From assembly GCA_009726125.1 (NCBI GenBank), contig WLIT01000001.1, positions 62,001-126,000 on the forward strand: a stretch of 64,000 bases of DNA, written 5' to 3'. The DNA comes from Actinomycetota bacterium (GTDB taxonomy: Bacteria; Actinomycetota; Actinomycetes; Nanopelagicales; Nanopelagicaceae). The notes beneath the pieces were generated by a model, which was given only the letters and a program-made list of their open reading frames with translations, ran no database searches and was not told where the DNA came from. Position numbers and translations under genes: made by a program. Of the stretch, positions 8,404 to 16,694 are shown piece by piece (position 1 is the first letter of the stretch; the number at the start of each line of letters is the position of its first letter).

Positions 8404-8430
8404 GAACATAGGAAACATGGGAAACATAGG
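8404..8430. repeat. three tandem 9-bp repeats, consensus AAACATRGG
   Basis: Units at 8404-8412, 8413-8421 and 8422-8430 differ at one or two positions. They lie just upstream of the GGGAGG Shine-Dalgarno (8435-8440) of the TadA-associated gene. If that gene instead started at the in-frame ATG at 8392, they would encode a basic HRKHGKHR stretch. They may be regulatory or merely a local duplication. Confidence 0.55.
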
Positions 8431-8448
8431 GTTCGGGAGGTGAGCGCA

Positions 8449-8907
8449 ATGGCTGAAGATTTTGGAATCATTGCGTGGCACGAAGAGGGTCGTTGGAATG
8501 TGGCAGAACTTACACATGCCAGAGATCTCGGTTCAATTATGGATCAACTTAATTTGCAGGCGACTAACGGTGGCGCAATCGCTCTGATTGCAATTGAAGA
8601 AGATTTTTTCTTAGTAGTACGAGCTCTTGGTTCACATATGCAGATGATGATTAGTGATGTTACATATGCACTTGAATCTGACCTCGCATCTGATTTGATC
8701 GAAGCTTTAGATTTACCGTTCCCTGAAGAGGATGATGATTCACAACCTGGTGGGGATATTGATTTACTCTCTGATTTAGGAATGAGTGCGATGGAACTTG
8801 AAGCGCTCTGTGATGACCCAGAACTTTTCCCTGATGAACAGCTGGATGCAATTGCTTCAAAGTTAGGGTTTGGAAATCAATTTGCCGAACTTTATGAAGG
8901 TCAATAG
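8449..8907 (+). CDS. tRNA adenosine deaminase-associated protein
   Basis: A small acidic protein of 152 residues beginning MAEDFGIIAWHEEGRWNV. It resembles the actinobacterial family encoded directly before tadA and named for that position; its biochemical role is not known to me. The middle contains a strongly acidic linker (PEEDDDSQPGGD), followed by a conserved helical end, LLSDLGMSAMELEALCDDPELFPDEQLDAIA. The ATG at 8449 is preferred because GGGAGG lies 8 nt before it. In-frame ATG codons at 8392 and 8260 would add non-conserved residues. The stop is 3 bp before the tadA start, indicating an operon. Confidence 0.82.
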   Translation: MAEDFGIIAWHEEGRWNVAELTHARDLGSIMDQLNLQATNGGAIALIAIEEDFFLVVRALGSHMQMMISDVTYALESDLASDLIEALDLPFPEEDDDSQPGGDIDLLSDLGMSAMELEALCDDPELFPDEQLDAIASKLGFGNQFAELYEGQ

Positions 8908-8910
8908 AGA

Positions 8911-9375
8911 TTGTCTTTAATTTCTAACTCTTACGAAGTAAAAATGCAGCAAGCGATTGAAGTTGCTAAATCTGCGCTCGCAACTGGCGATGTCCCAGTA
9001 GGAGCACTTGTATTCAATGCAAGTGGAAACTTAGTTGGTACTGGAAGCAACCGTCGTGAAGTTGATAAAGATCCAAGTGCGCATGCTGAAATTATCGCCC
9101 TTCGCGCCGCTGCACTTGCAAATAACTCTTGGCGCTTGGATGACCACACGATTGTTGTAACCCTTGAACCCTGCGCAATGTGCGCTGGTGCTATTGCACA
9201 AGCTCGGATTAAAACCTTAGTCTTTGGAGCATGGGACGAAAAAGCAGGAGCGGTAGGTTCAGTTTGGGATGTATTGCGCGATCCAAGGGCGCCGCATCTT
9301 GTTGAAGTAATTTCCGGTGTATATGAAAGTGAATGCGGCGCGCTATTAAGCGAGTTCTTTAAAAAATATCGTTAA
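8911..9375 (+). CDS. tadA: tRNA-specific adenosine deaminase
   Basis: Deaminates A34 to inosine in tRNA-Arg(ACG). Cytidine-deaminase fold, 154 residues: zinc ligand and proton shuttle in HAE (His58, Glu60), and PCAMC with zinc ligands Cys88 and Cys91. It also has the TadA-type segments GDVPVGALVF and ARIKTLVFGAWDEKAGAVGS. Its substrate, a tRNA-Arg with ACG anticodon, is encoded at 20278 in this window. The start is taken as TTG at 8911 with GAAGG 10 nt upstream. An ATG at 8944 would remove 11 residues and remains possible. It is coupled to the preceding TadA-associated gene. Confidence 0.93.
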   Translation: MSLISNSYEVKMQQAIEVAKSALATGDVPVGALVFNASGNLVGTGSNRREVDKDPSAHAEIIALRAAALANNSWRLDDHTIVVTLEPCAMCAGAIAQARIKTLVFGAWDEKAGAVGSVWDVLRDPRAPHLVEVISGVYESECGALLSEFFKKYR

Positions 9376-9408
9376 CAAGCAGCGCGAAGGCTCGGTTACT
9401 CTTATCTC

Positions 9409-10245
9409 ATGACAACTTACGCATACCTGGGTCCTGCAGGGACTTTCACAGAGGCAGCGTTGCGCCAGATTTCAAAGGCCGAAGATATTTTGGTTCCCTA
9501 TTCAAATGTCACCGCTGCGCTTGATGCAGTGCGTGAAGGCAAAGCTGAAAAAGTATTAGTACCAATTGAAAATTCAGTTGAAGGGGTTGTCTCAAGGACG
9601 CTTGATGAGCTCGCTGTTGGTACACCTTTAGTTGTCACAGCAGAAACAACGCTTCCGGTCTCATTCTCCCTAATGATTTTGCCAGAGAACGCCGGTAAGC
9701 CAATTACAAAGATTGCAACTCATCCACATGCCGAAGCGCAGTGTCGGTCATATGTTGCAAAAAATTATCCGCAGGCAGAAATAATTGAAATGTCATCGAC
9801 CGCCGCCGCAGCTAAAGGTTTAAACGATGGTAATTATGATGCGGCTATTGCCTCTGAAATTGCTGCAGCAAATTATGGCTTAAAGGTTATTGCCAGTGAT
9901 GTCGGTGATAACAATGGCGCAGTAACAAGATTCGTCATCGCCCAAAAACCTGGTGCAACTCCAAAACCAACTGGGAATGATCGCACCTCACTTGTTGCTT
10001 TTATCGGGATTGATCATGCAGGTGCGCTTCTTGAAATTCTCACTGAATTTGCAAAACAAGATGTGAATTTAACTTTTCTTCAATCTCGCCCAACTGGTCG
10101 CGAACTTGGCCATTACCATTTCATAATTGACGCCGAAGGCCATATTGATGAACCTAAAGTTGCTACCGCCGTTGAAGGCGTTCGCAAAATTTGTGAAGAC
10201 ATTCGTTTTCTTGGTTCATATCCCCGTGTTAGCAAAAGTAACTAG
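9409..10245 (+). CDS. pheA: prephenate dehydratase
   Basis: Converts prephenate to phenylpyruvate in phenylalanine synthesis. It has 278 residues and no chorismate mutase domain. The catalytic domain starts [15 protein letters not shown] and has [11 protein letters not shown] and the [10 protein letters not shown] segment holding the conserved TRF catalytic motif. An ACT domain from about residue 190 ([22 protein letters not shown]) carries LQSRPTG, corresponding to the ESRP feedback-inhibition motif with Q replacing E. The ATG sits 6 nt after TACTCT with no Shine-Dalgarno, so a leaderless transcript starting here is likely. serS follows after 14 bp. Confidence 0.94.
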   Translation: MTTYAYLGPAGTFTEAALRQISKAEDILVPYSNVTAALDAVREGKAEKVLVPIENSVEGVVSRTLDELAVGTPLVVTAETTLPVSFSLMILPENAGKPITKIATHPHAEAQCRSYVAKNYPQAEIIEMSSTAAAAKGLNDGNYDAAIASEIAAANYGLKVIASDVGDNNGAVTRFVIAQKPGATPKPTGNDRTSLVAFIGIDHAGALLEILTEFAKQDVNLTFLQSRPTGRELGHYHFIIDAEGHIDEPKVATAVEGVRKICEDIRFLGSYPRVSKSN

Positions 10246-10259
10246 GTAGGCTTGAACAC

Positions 10260-11525
10260 GTGATTGATTTAAAAATACTGCGCGAAAATCCTGATGCAGT
10301 ACGCCACTCCCAAAAAGTCCGTGGTGAAGATCAGGCGGTCGTTGGTCAACTTCTAGAAGCAGATGCGATAAGCCGCACAGCGCTAAGTGAATTTGAAACC
10401 TTACGTGCGCAACAGAACGCACTATCTAAATCAGTTGGTGCTGCAAAGGGCGAAGAAAAAGCGGCTCTGTTAGAAAACGCAAAAGATCTTGCTGACCGAG
10501 TTAAAGCCGCCGATTCAAAACGGAGCGAACTTGAAGAGGTTGCACGTGGGTTACTGTTAAAAATTTCTAACCTTATTGATTTAGAGGCACCAGTTGGTGG
10601 CGAAGCAGATTTCAAAGTTATCGAAGAGATTGGGAAGCCTCGAGATTTCAAGAGTGAGGGCTTCCCGCCGAAAGATCACGTTGAGCTCGGAAAAATCTTA
10701 AAGGCAATTGATACCGAGCGCGGCGCTAAGGTCGCAGGCTCTCGCTCCTATTATTTAACTGGCCCAGGAGCCATGTTGGAATTCGCACTAGTTAATTTTG
10801 CAATTACATCTGCAGTGAAAGCCGGATTTATTCCAGTTATTCCACCCGTACTTGTAAATCCAGCAGCGATGGAGGGCACAGGCTTTCTTGGCCAAGCAGC
10901 AGAAAATGTTTATCACTTAGAAGAAGATGATCTTTATTTAGTTGGAACTAGTGAAGTCCCACTCGCTGCGTATCACATGGATGAAATTGTTGAGAACTTA
11001 CCAATTCGATATGCCGGTTATTCTTCATGTTTCCGCCGCGAAGCCGGTACTTACGGCAAAGATACCCGCGGAATTATTCGCGTACACCAATTCGATAAAG
11101 TTGAAATGTTCTCATTCATTAAACCTGAAGATGCAAAGGCCGAACACCTTCGACTTCTTGAGTGGGAGAAAGATTTCCTAAGAGCAATGGAAGTCCCATT
11201 CCGCGTAATAGATGTTGCATCTGGTGATTTAGGTTCAAGTGCGATTCGTAAGTTTGATTGTGAAGCTTGGATTCCTACCCAAGGCGCTTATCGTGAAGTA
11301 ACGAGCACCTCTAATTGCACAGAATTTCAAGCTCGCCGCTTAAATATTAGATACCGAGATGAGAGTGGAACCAAGCCTGTGGCAACGTTAAATGGCACCT
11401 TAGTCGCAGTACCAAGAATGATTGTTGCGATTCTTGAAAATCACCAGAATAAAGACGGCTCCATAAATATTCCAAAGGCACTTCGTCCTTTCTTGGGCGT
11501 GGATACTTTGGTGCCTTCTCTATGA
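10260..11525 (+). CDS. serS: seryl-tRNA synthetase
   Basis: Class II synthetase of 421 residues charging tRNA-Ser; two tRNA-Ser genes occur nearby at 12366 and 18856. The N-terminal [22 protein letters not shown] is typical, followed by the long antiparallel coiled coil (about 30-105) that grips the tRNA long arm. Motif 2 is [22 protein letters not shown] and motif 3 is [18 protein letters not shown]. The start is GTG at 10260, preceded by AGGTAGG. The stop overlaps the next gene by ATGA. Confidence 0.96.
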   Translation: MIDLKILRENPDAVRHSQKVRGEDQAVVGQLLEADAISRTALSEFETLRAQQNALSKSVGAAKGEEKAALLENAKDLADRVKAADSKRSELEEVARGLLLKISNLIDLEAPVGGEADFKVIEEIGKPRDFKSEGFPPKDHVELGKILKAIDTERGAKVAGSRSYYLTGPGAMLEFALVNFAITSAVKAGFIPVIPPVLVNPAAMEGTGFLGQAAENVYHLEEDDLYLVGTSEVPLAAYHMDEIVENLPIRYAGYSSCFRREAGTYGKDTRGIIRVHQFDKVEMFSFIKPEDAKAEHLRLLEWEKDFLRAMEVPFRVIDVASGDLGSSAIRKFDCEAWIPTQGAYREVTSTSNCTEFQARRLNIRYRDESGTKPVATLNGTLVAVPRMIVAILENHQNKDGSINIPKALRPFLGVDTLVPSL

Positions 11526-12340
11526 TTTCCGGTAAACGCCCTAAGTTAATTGCAACTGATTTAGATGGAACGATTGTTCCGCACCTAGGCCCAATTTCAG
11601 ATCGCACAATTGCCGCATTTAAAAAAGCCCATGGGCTTGGTATCGAAATATTTTTTGTGACTGGCCGTCCACCACGTTGGATGGTTGATATAAGAGAAGC
11701 TTTCGGTTTCGGTGATGCAATATGTGCAAATGGCGCACTCTTATATGATTTAATGAACGATAAAGTATTAGAAGAATGGCTGATGCCAACTGAGATTCAA
11801 TTAGAAATTATTAAGCGCTTGCGAATTCGTCTTCCAGGAATCCAATTTGCCCTTGAATATGGCGATGAATTTCACCGTGAAAAGCACTACACAACTAAGT
11901 GGGATATTGGCCGAGATAACGTTGGCGTAGATTCGATTGAAGAGAAGATAACTGAGCCAGCATTTAAGATGTTGGCCCGTTGTGTAAATAATGAATTTAC
12001 CTCAGATCAAATGTTAGAAATTGCAATACGGGAACTTCCTGGAATTGCAAACATCACTCATTCAAATTCAGATGATTCCCTTATTGAAATCTCCGCACTT
12101 GGTGTAAGTAAAGGTGAAACTCTTGCGAAGATGGCAGAACGTGCTGGCTTAACTGCTGATGATTGCGTCAGTTTCGGTGATAACCCAAATGATTTCTCGA
12201 TGTTGCAATGGACTGGGCGATCATGGGCGATGTCAGATGGTCATCCCGACGGCCCGAAGTATGCAAAATTTGTGGCCGATGCCCATCACCACGATGGCGT
12301 TGCAATCGTCATCGAAGCGCTGCTCGAATTGCCCGCTTAA
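11522..12340 (+). CDS. HAD-superfamily (Cof-like, type IIB) phosphatase
   Basis: A 272-residue soluble hydrolase with motif [10 protein letters not shown] (nucleophile Asp), motif II in FFVTGRPP, a cap domain of the IIB type in the middle, the lysine in SKGETL, and motif [13 protein letters not shown]. Proteins of this group dephosphorylate sugar phosphates or cofactors such as FMN or PLP; the substrate cannot be named. The ATGA overlap with serS indicates co-translation. Actinobacterial serS genes are commonly followed by such a HAD gene. Confidence 0.87.
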   Translation: MISGKRPKLIATDLDGTIVPHLGPISDRTIAAFKKAHGLGIEIFFVTGRPPRWMVDIREAFGFGDAICANGALLYDLMNDKVLEEWLMPTEIQLEIIKRLRIRLPGIQFALEYGDEFHREKHYTTKWDIGRDNVGVDSIEEKITEPAFKMLARCVNNEFTSDQMLEIAIRELPGIANITHSNSDDSLIEISALGVSKGETLAKMAERAGLTADDCVSFGDNPNDFSMLQWTGRSWAMSDGHPDGPKYAKFVADAHHHDGVAIVIEALLELPA

Positions 12341-12365
12341 CTATTTAGAGGGTAAGTTTGCCCAC

Positions 12366-12451
12366 GGAGGGCTCGCATAGTGGCCGAGTGCACCGGTCTT
12401 GAAAACCGGCAAACGAAAGTTTCGTGGGTTCAAATCCCACGCCCTCCGCCA
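12366..12451 (+). tRNA. tRNA-Ser (anticodon TGA)
   Basis: The acceptor stem GGAGGGC (12366-12372) pairs with GCCCTCC (12441-12447), followed by discriminator G and an encoded CCA (12449-12451). The anticodon arm CCGGT-CTTGAAA-ACCGG presents TGA. A long variable arm and the GTGGG-TTCAAAT-CCCAC T-arm fit tRNA-Ser. It lies between the HAD gene and sdhC. Confidence 0.96.
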
Positions 12452-12544
12452 GATTTTTAAGAGAATTAAGCGTGTGGGGGAATTCATAACTCATACGCGC
12501 AAACACATCTAGCGCTATTTAACGGTCCAGACCAAAATTAAGCC

Positions 12545-13345
12545 ATGGCTACCGGCGTATTTTCAGAATTAAGAGCAAAGATAAAAGAGCGCACTCTTCG
12601 AACTGATAAGTGGTGGCTACAACCATTGATCACTTTTGCAGTTCTATTTAGCTTCATAATTTATGCAACATTTCGGGCATCCGAAAACAAATATTATTAT
12701 CTAGAACCGCTAGTTTCACCGTTTTATTCACCTTGCCTTTCAACTGCATGCGTTGAAGGAAGTTCACCTTTAGGCCAACCATTTAATAATGAATATTTTG
12801 GAATCGGAATTTCGCCAGCATTATTTATTCTAATTTTCCCACTTGGTTTCCGCATGACTTGTTATTACTACCGTAAGTCTTATTATCGGGCATTCTGGAT
12901 GTCACCACCTGCTTGCGCAGTTGCTGAACCACACGCAAAATACACAGGTGAAACTCGTGCGCCGCTAATTCTGCAAAATGGGCATCGCTGGTTCTTCTAT
13001 GCTGGATTAGTTTTCAATGTTTTGCTTACCTATGATGCAATTATTGCTTTTAGAAATGAAGAAAAAGAGTGGGGCCACATGAGTATCGGAACACTGGTAC
13101 TTGTTTTTAGTGCAGCAATGCTCTGGATGTATTCACTTTCATGCCATACCTGCCGTCACACAATCGGTGGACGCCTAAAGCATTTCTCAAAGCATCCCGT
13201 TCGATATAAGGCGTGGACCTTTATATCTGCTTTAAATCATAAGCACCCAACATATGCCTGGATTTCACTATTTGGTGTTGCTTTCGCCGATATCTATGTT
13301 CGCCAAGTTGCATCTGGCGCCTGGACTAATTTCTACTTATTCTAA
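12545..13345 (+). CDS. sdhC: succinate dehydrogenase membrane anchor subunit (actinobacterial type)
   Basis: A 266-residue membrane protein with about five hydrophobic segments (near 25-44, 87-103, 148-168, 180-198, 235-253). It is encoded 12 bp before sdhA. The length and layout match the large anchor found in actinobacterial Sdh1-type complexes rather than the small SdhC/SdhD pair. It is unusually rich in possible metal ligands: Cys106, Cys124, His147, and a CHTCRH cluster (200-205). Mycobacterial Sdh1 has been described with a membrane-embedded Rieske-like 2Fe-2S centre, so some of these residues may be cluster ligands (inference). The protein anchors SdhAB and passes electrons to menaquinone. 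Confidence 0.85.
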   Translation: MATGVFSELRAKIKERTLRTDKWWLQPLITFAVLFSFIIYATFRASENKYYYLEPLVSPFYSPCLSTACVEGSSPLGQPFNNEYFGIGISPALFILIFPLGFRMTCYYYRKSYYRAFWMSPPACAVAEPHAKYTGETRAPLILQNGHRWFFYAGLVFNVLLTYDAIIAFRNEEKEWGHMSIGTLVLVFSAAMLWMYSLSCHTCRHTIGGRLKHFSKHPVRYKAWTFISALNHKHPTYAWISLFGVAFADIYVRQVASGAWTNFYLF

Positions 13346-13357
13346 AGAGAGATAACA

Positions 13358-15241
13358 ATGACATCGCTAGAAAAATATAAATATGACGTCGTAGTTATTG
13401 GCGCGGGCGGCGCTGGTCTGCGCGCTGCAGTAGAAGCACGCGAAGCAGGGTTAAGTGTTGCAATCGTCTGCAAATCTCTATTCGGCAAGGCCCACACTGT
13501 TATGGCTGAAGGTGGCGCCGCTGCATCAATGGGTAACGTGAATGACAATGACAATTGGAAGGTGCACTTTCGCGACACAATGCGCGGTGGTAAATTCTTA
13601 AATCACTACCGAATGGCTGAACTTCATGCGAAAGAATCACCAGATCGCATCTGGGAGCTTGAAACTTGGGGCGCGCTCTTTGATCGCACCAAAGAGGGAA
13701 AGATTAGCCAACGTAACTTTGGTGGCCACGAATATCCTCGCCTCGCACACGTCGGAGATCGCACCGGCCTTGAACTTATTCGCACAATGCAACAACGCAT
13801 TGTTGCTCTGCAACAACAGGATGCAAAAGATCACGGCAGTGCCGAAAGCCATATGAAAGTATTTGCAGAGCTAACAATTACTGAAATTCTTAAAGAGAAC
13901 GGCAAGATCGCTGGCGCATATGGTTACTGGCGCGAAAATGGAAAAGAAGTTTTATTCGAAGCCCCTGCGGTAATTGTCGCAACCGGTGGTGTTGGAAAGA
14001 CTTTCAAAATTACTTCTAACTCGTGGGAAGGAACTGGCGATGGCCACGCCCTCGCACTTAAAGCCGGCGCAAACTTAGTTGATATGGAGTTCTTACAATT
14101 CCATCCAACTGGAATGGTCTGGCCGCCATCAGTTCGCGGAATTTTAGTAACAGAATCTGTTCGTGGTGAAGGTGGAATTCTCACTAACTCTCTTGGTGAG
14201 CGATTCATGTTCAAATACATCCCAGAAGTTTTCAAAGATAAATACGCGGATAACGAAGCGGAATCTGATCGTTGGTACCTTGATCAAGATAACAATCGTC
14301 GCCCACCAGAACTACTTCCTCGTGACGAAGTTTCTCGCGCAATTAACTCTGAAGTTAAAGCAGGTCGAGGCACCGAACATGGTGGCGTATTCCTAGATGT
14401 TTCAAAGCGGTTGTCAGCTGAAGTTATTAAGAAGCGCCTTCCATCAATGTGGCACCAATTTTACGAACTAGCTGGCGTTGACATCACTAAGGAAGCAATG
14501 GAAGTTGGTCCTACTTGTCACTATGTAATGGGTGGCGTTGAAGTAGAACCAGATAACGCTGCTGCAATCGGTGTCCCAGGTTTATTTGCTGCTGGTGAAG
14601 TTGCTGGCGGAATGCATGGTTCAAATCGCCTTGGTGGAAATTCGCTCTCGGATCTCTTGGTATTTGGTCGTCGCGCCGGGATGGGCGCAGTTGCTTATGT
14701 TAAGAACAATCCAACTGCATCGGTCTCCGAAAAAGCCATTGCTGACGCTGCTGCAAGAATCGAAGCGCCTTTCCGTCGCGCTGGTGGCGAGAATTCATAT
14801 TCACTTCATGCCGAATTACAGGAAGTAACTCATAACCTAGTTGGCATTATCCGTACTGGAAAAGAAGTTGAAGAAGCGATTGAAAAGATTGCGGCAATTC
14901 GCGCTCGCAGCGCAAACGTTGCGGTTGCTGGTGATCGTAAATTCAATCCAGGTTTCCACTTAGCTTTCGACTTAGACAATATGTTGTTAGTCGCCGAGAG
15001 CACTGCAAAGTCAGCGCTTCTTCGTGAAGAGTCTCGCGGTGGACATACACGTGATGATTTCCCAGGCATGAATTCAAAGTGGCGCCAGGTGAATCACATC
15101 TCTAGCTTTGACGGCAATAAAGTAAATATTAAAGCCCAACCTCTTCCGCCAATTCCTAAAGAGTTATTCGATCTCTTCGATATTCACGAGCTTGAAAAAT
15201 ATATGACGCCCGAAGAAATTGCGAAAGGTGGTTCCAACTAA
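13358..15241 (+). CDS. sdhA: succinate dehydrogenase flavoprotein subunit
   Basis: Oxidises succinate to fumarate with covalently bound FAD. It has 627 residues. The FAD loop VVIGAGGAGLRAAVEAREAG lies at the start, and HTVMAEGGAAASMGN carries the presumed flavinylated histidine. Substrate and active-site segments include LEFLQFHPTGM, TESVRGEGGIL, GPTCHYVMGGVEV and GGNSLSDLLVFGRRAG. It lies between the membrane anchor and sdhB, and its TAA overlaps the sdhB ATG by one base. NadB at 57 kb belongs to the same flavoprotein family but is much shorter. Confidence 0.96.
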   Translation: MTSLEKYKYDVVVIGAGGAGLRAAVEAREAGLSVAIVCKSLFGKAHTVMAEGGAAASMGNVNDNDNWKVHFRDTMRGGKFLNHYRMAELHAKESPDRIWELETWGALFDRTKEGKISQRNFGGHEYPRLAHVGDRTGLELIRTMQQRIVALQQQDAKDHGSAESHMKVFAELTITEILKENGKIAGAYGYWRENGKEVLFEAPAVIVATGGVGKTFKITSNSWEGTGDGHALALKAGANLVDMEFLQFHPTGMVWPPSVRGILVTESVRGEGGILTNSLGERFMFKYIPEVFKDKYADNEAESDRWYLDQDNNRRPPELLPRDEVSRAINSEVKAGRGTEHGGVFLDVSKRLSAEVIKKRLPSMWHQFYELAGVDITKEAMEVGPTCHYVMGGVEVEPDNAAAIGVPGLFAAGEVAGGMHGSNRLGGNSLSDLLVFGRRAGMGAVAYVKNNPTASVSEKAIADAAARIEAPFRRAGGENSYSLHAELQEVTHNLVGIIRTGKEVEEAIEKIAAIRARSANVAVAGDRKFNPGFHLAFDLDNMLLVAESTAKSALLREESRGGHTRDDFPGMNSKWRQVNHISSFDGNKVNIKAQPLPPIPKELFDLFDIHELEKYMTPEEIAKGGSN

Positions 15242-16002
15242 TGGCCCGCAAACTTAAACTTCGGATCTGGCGTGGCGATGCTACTGATGGCGCTCTTAAG
15301 AGCGTAGAAGTAGATGTAAATGAAGGTGAAGTTGTTCTAGATGTAATCCATCGCGTGCAAGCAACTCAGATGGGCGATCTTGCAGTTCGCTGGAATTGCA
15401 AAGCCGGTAAATGCGGATCTTGTTCGATGGAAATAAATGGCAAGCCACGTCTTGCTTGCATGACACAAGTCTCTTCATTCCCAGAAGATTCAGAAATTAC
15501 AATTACTCCGCTCCGCGCTTTCCCAGTGATCAAGGATCTTGTAGCTGATGTCTCCTTTAACTATAGAAAAGCGATGGAGATTCCGTCATACGAACATCCA
15601 AAAGATTTAGCTCCAGGCGCGGCTCGAATGCAGCAAGTAGATGTCGAGCGCAGCCAAGAATTCCGTAAATGTATTGAATGTTTCTTATGCCAAGATGTGT
15701 GCCACGTGGTTCGTGATCACGAAGAGAATAAGAAATCATTTGCTGGACCACGATTCTTTATTCGCATTGCTGAATTAGATATGCACCCACTTGATATATT
15801 GAAGAACCGCAAACAAAAGGCGCAAGAAGAGCATGGCCTTGGAATGTGTAACATCACCAAATGCTGTACTGAAGTTTGTCCAGAGCACATTCGCATCACC
15901 GATAACGCAATCATTCCGATGAAAGAGCGTGTTGTTGATGTTAAATATGATCCAGTTCGCTGGTTAGGCTCCAAGATTCGCAAGCGCGAGGGTATTGTTT
16001 AA
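15241..16002 (+). CDS. sdhB: succinate dehydrogenase iron-sulfur subunit
   Basis: Carries electrons from FAD to the membrane quinone site. It has 253 residues. The plant-type 2Fe-2S cysteines lie in CKAGKCGSCSMEINGKPRLAC, and the C-terminal clusters are held by CIECFLCQDVC and CNITKCCTEVCP. The longer C-terminal end (NAIIPMKERVVDVKYDPVRWLG) matches the actinobacterial form. No fourth sdh gene follows; the two crcB genes come next. Confidence 0.95.
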   Translation: MARKLKLRIWRGDATDGALKSVEVDVNEGEVVLDVIHRVQATQMGDLAVRWNCKAGKCGSCSMEINGKPRLACMTQVSSFPEDSEITITPLRAFPVIKDLVADVSFNYRKAMEIPSYEHPKDLAPGAARMQQVDVERSQEFRKCIECFLCQDVCHVVRDHEENKKSFAGPRFFIRIAELDMHPLDILKNRKQKAQEEHGLGMCNITKCCTEVCPEHIRITDNAIIPMKERVVDVKYDPVRWLGSKIRKREGIV

Positions 16003-16005
16003 TAC

Positions 16006-16359
16006 ATGGCTCCACTGCTGCTCGTCTCTATTGGCGGAGTAGCAGGAACTTTAGTTCGATATGGAATTGGAATTCTGATTCCGCAAGATAGATCGGGAAC
16101 TCTTACCGCTAATTTGATTGGCGTTGCACTTGCATCCGCGCTACTTGTCTTAATGGAACGCCGCGGAATTACCCAATTACGTCTACTTCTTCTTCCAGGC
16201 TTCTGTGCTGGTATGACTACATTTTCTGCTGTAACGGTTCACTCGATTGAACCCGCAAAGGGTGGGCTTCTTTATTTAGCAACCAACGTAGTTCTAAGTT
16301 TAATTCTTGTTGCGGTAGTTCTTCCCATAGCTCGAAAGATTATTCCGGTGCGCAAATGA
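16006..16359 (+). CDS. crcB: fluoride channel CrcB/Fluc, first subunit
   Basis: A four-helix membrane protein of 117 residues of the fluoride exporter family. GGVAGTLVRYGIG at the start, GTLTANLIGVALA with the pore Asn, and CAGMTTFSAVTVHS near residue 65 are the family blocks. Paired genes of this kind form a heterodimeric channel in antiparallel orientation. The ATG comes 4 bp after sdhB and 7 nt after a TATTGT hexamer, so it may have its own leaderless promoter as well as sdh read-through. It overlaps the second subunit by 4 bp. Confidence 0.92.
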   Translation: MAPLLLVSIGGVAGTLVRYGIGILIPQDRSGTLTANLIGVALASALLVLMERRGITQLRLLLLPGFCAGMTTFSAVTVHSIEPAKGGLLYLATNVVLSLILVAVVLPIARKIIPVRK

Positions 16360-16694
16360 ATACCCTGCTCATAATAATTGGTGCCGCGATCGGCGCTCCA
16401 TCCCGATATGCAATTGATCAATACTTAAGAAGATTTACTACAAAACCATATGGAACATTTACGGTAAATATTCTTGGGTCTTTCCTAATTGGCTTAACCT
16501 TCAAATCAACTGAAAGCTGGAAGGATCTACTTGCAATCGGCTTTGCTGGTGCCTTCACGACCTGGTCAACTTTTATGCTTGACCTTTACCTTGCTTACGA
16601 ATTAAAACGATATCGTGATGCGCTAATAAATGTAAGTGCTTCGCTGGTATTTGGCCTGCTTGCCGCTTGGGTCGGTGTGCAATTAGTTAATTAG
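16356..16694 (+). CDS. crcB: fluoride channel CrcB/Fluc, second subunit
   Basis: The partner of the preceding gene, 112 residues and four membrane segments, with GAAIGAPSRYAID, GTFTVNILGSFLIG and the TM3 break GFAGAFTTWSTF. The sequence is clearly divergent from the first copy, which suits a dual-topology-derived pair that assembles as a heterodimer. No fluoride riboswitch was recognised upstream of either gene. The 3' end overlaps the convergent aminopeptidase gene by 8 bp. Confidence 0.92.
   Translation: MNTLLIIIGAAIGAPSRYAIDQYLRRFTTKPYGTFTVNILGSFLIGLTFKSTESWKDLLAIGFAGAFTTWSTFMLDLYLAYELKRYRDALINVSASLVFGLLAAWVGVQLVN

Noticed and set aside
9376-9408. A small SRP RNA gene downstream of tadA
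   Set aside because: Only 33 bp separate tadA from pheA, too short for the RNA.
16003-16360. A fluoride riboswitch for the crcB pair
   Set aside because: Only 3 bp separate sdhB from the first crcB and no riboswitch core was recognised in or before them.
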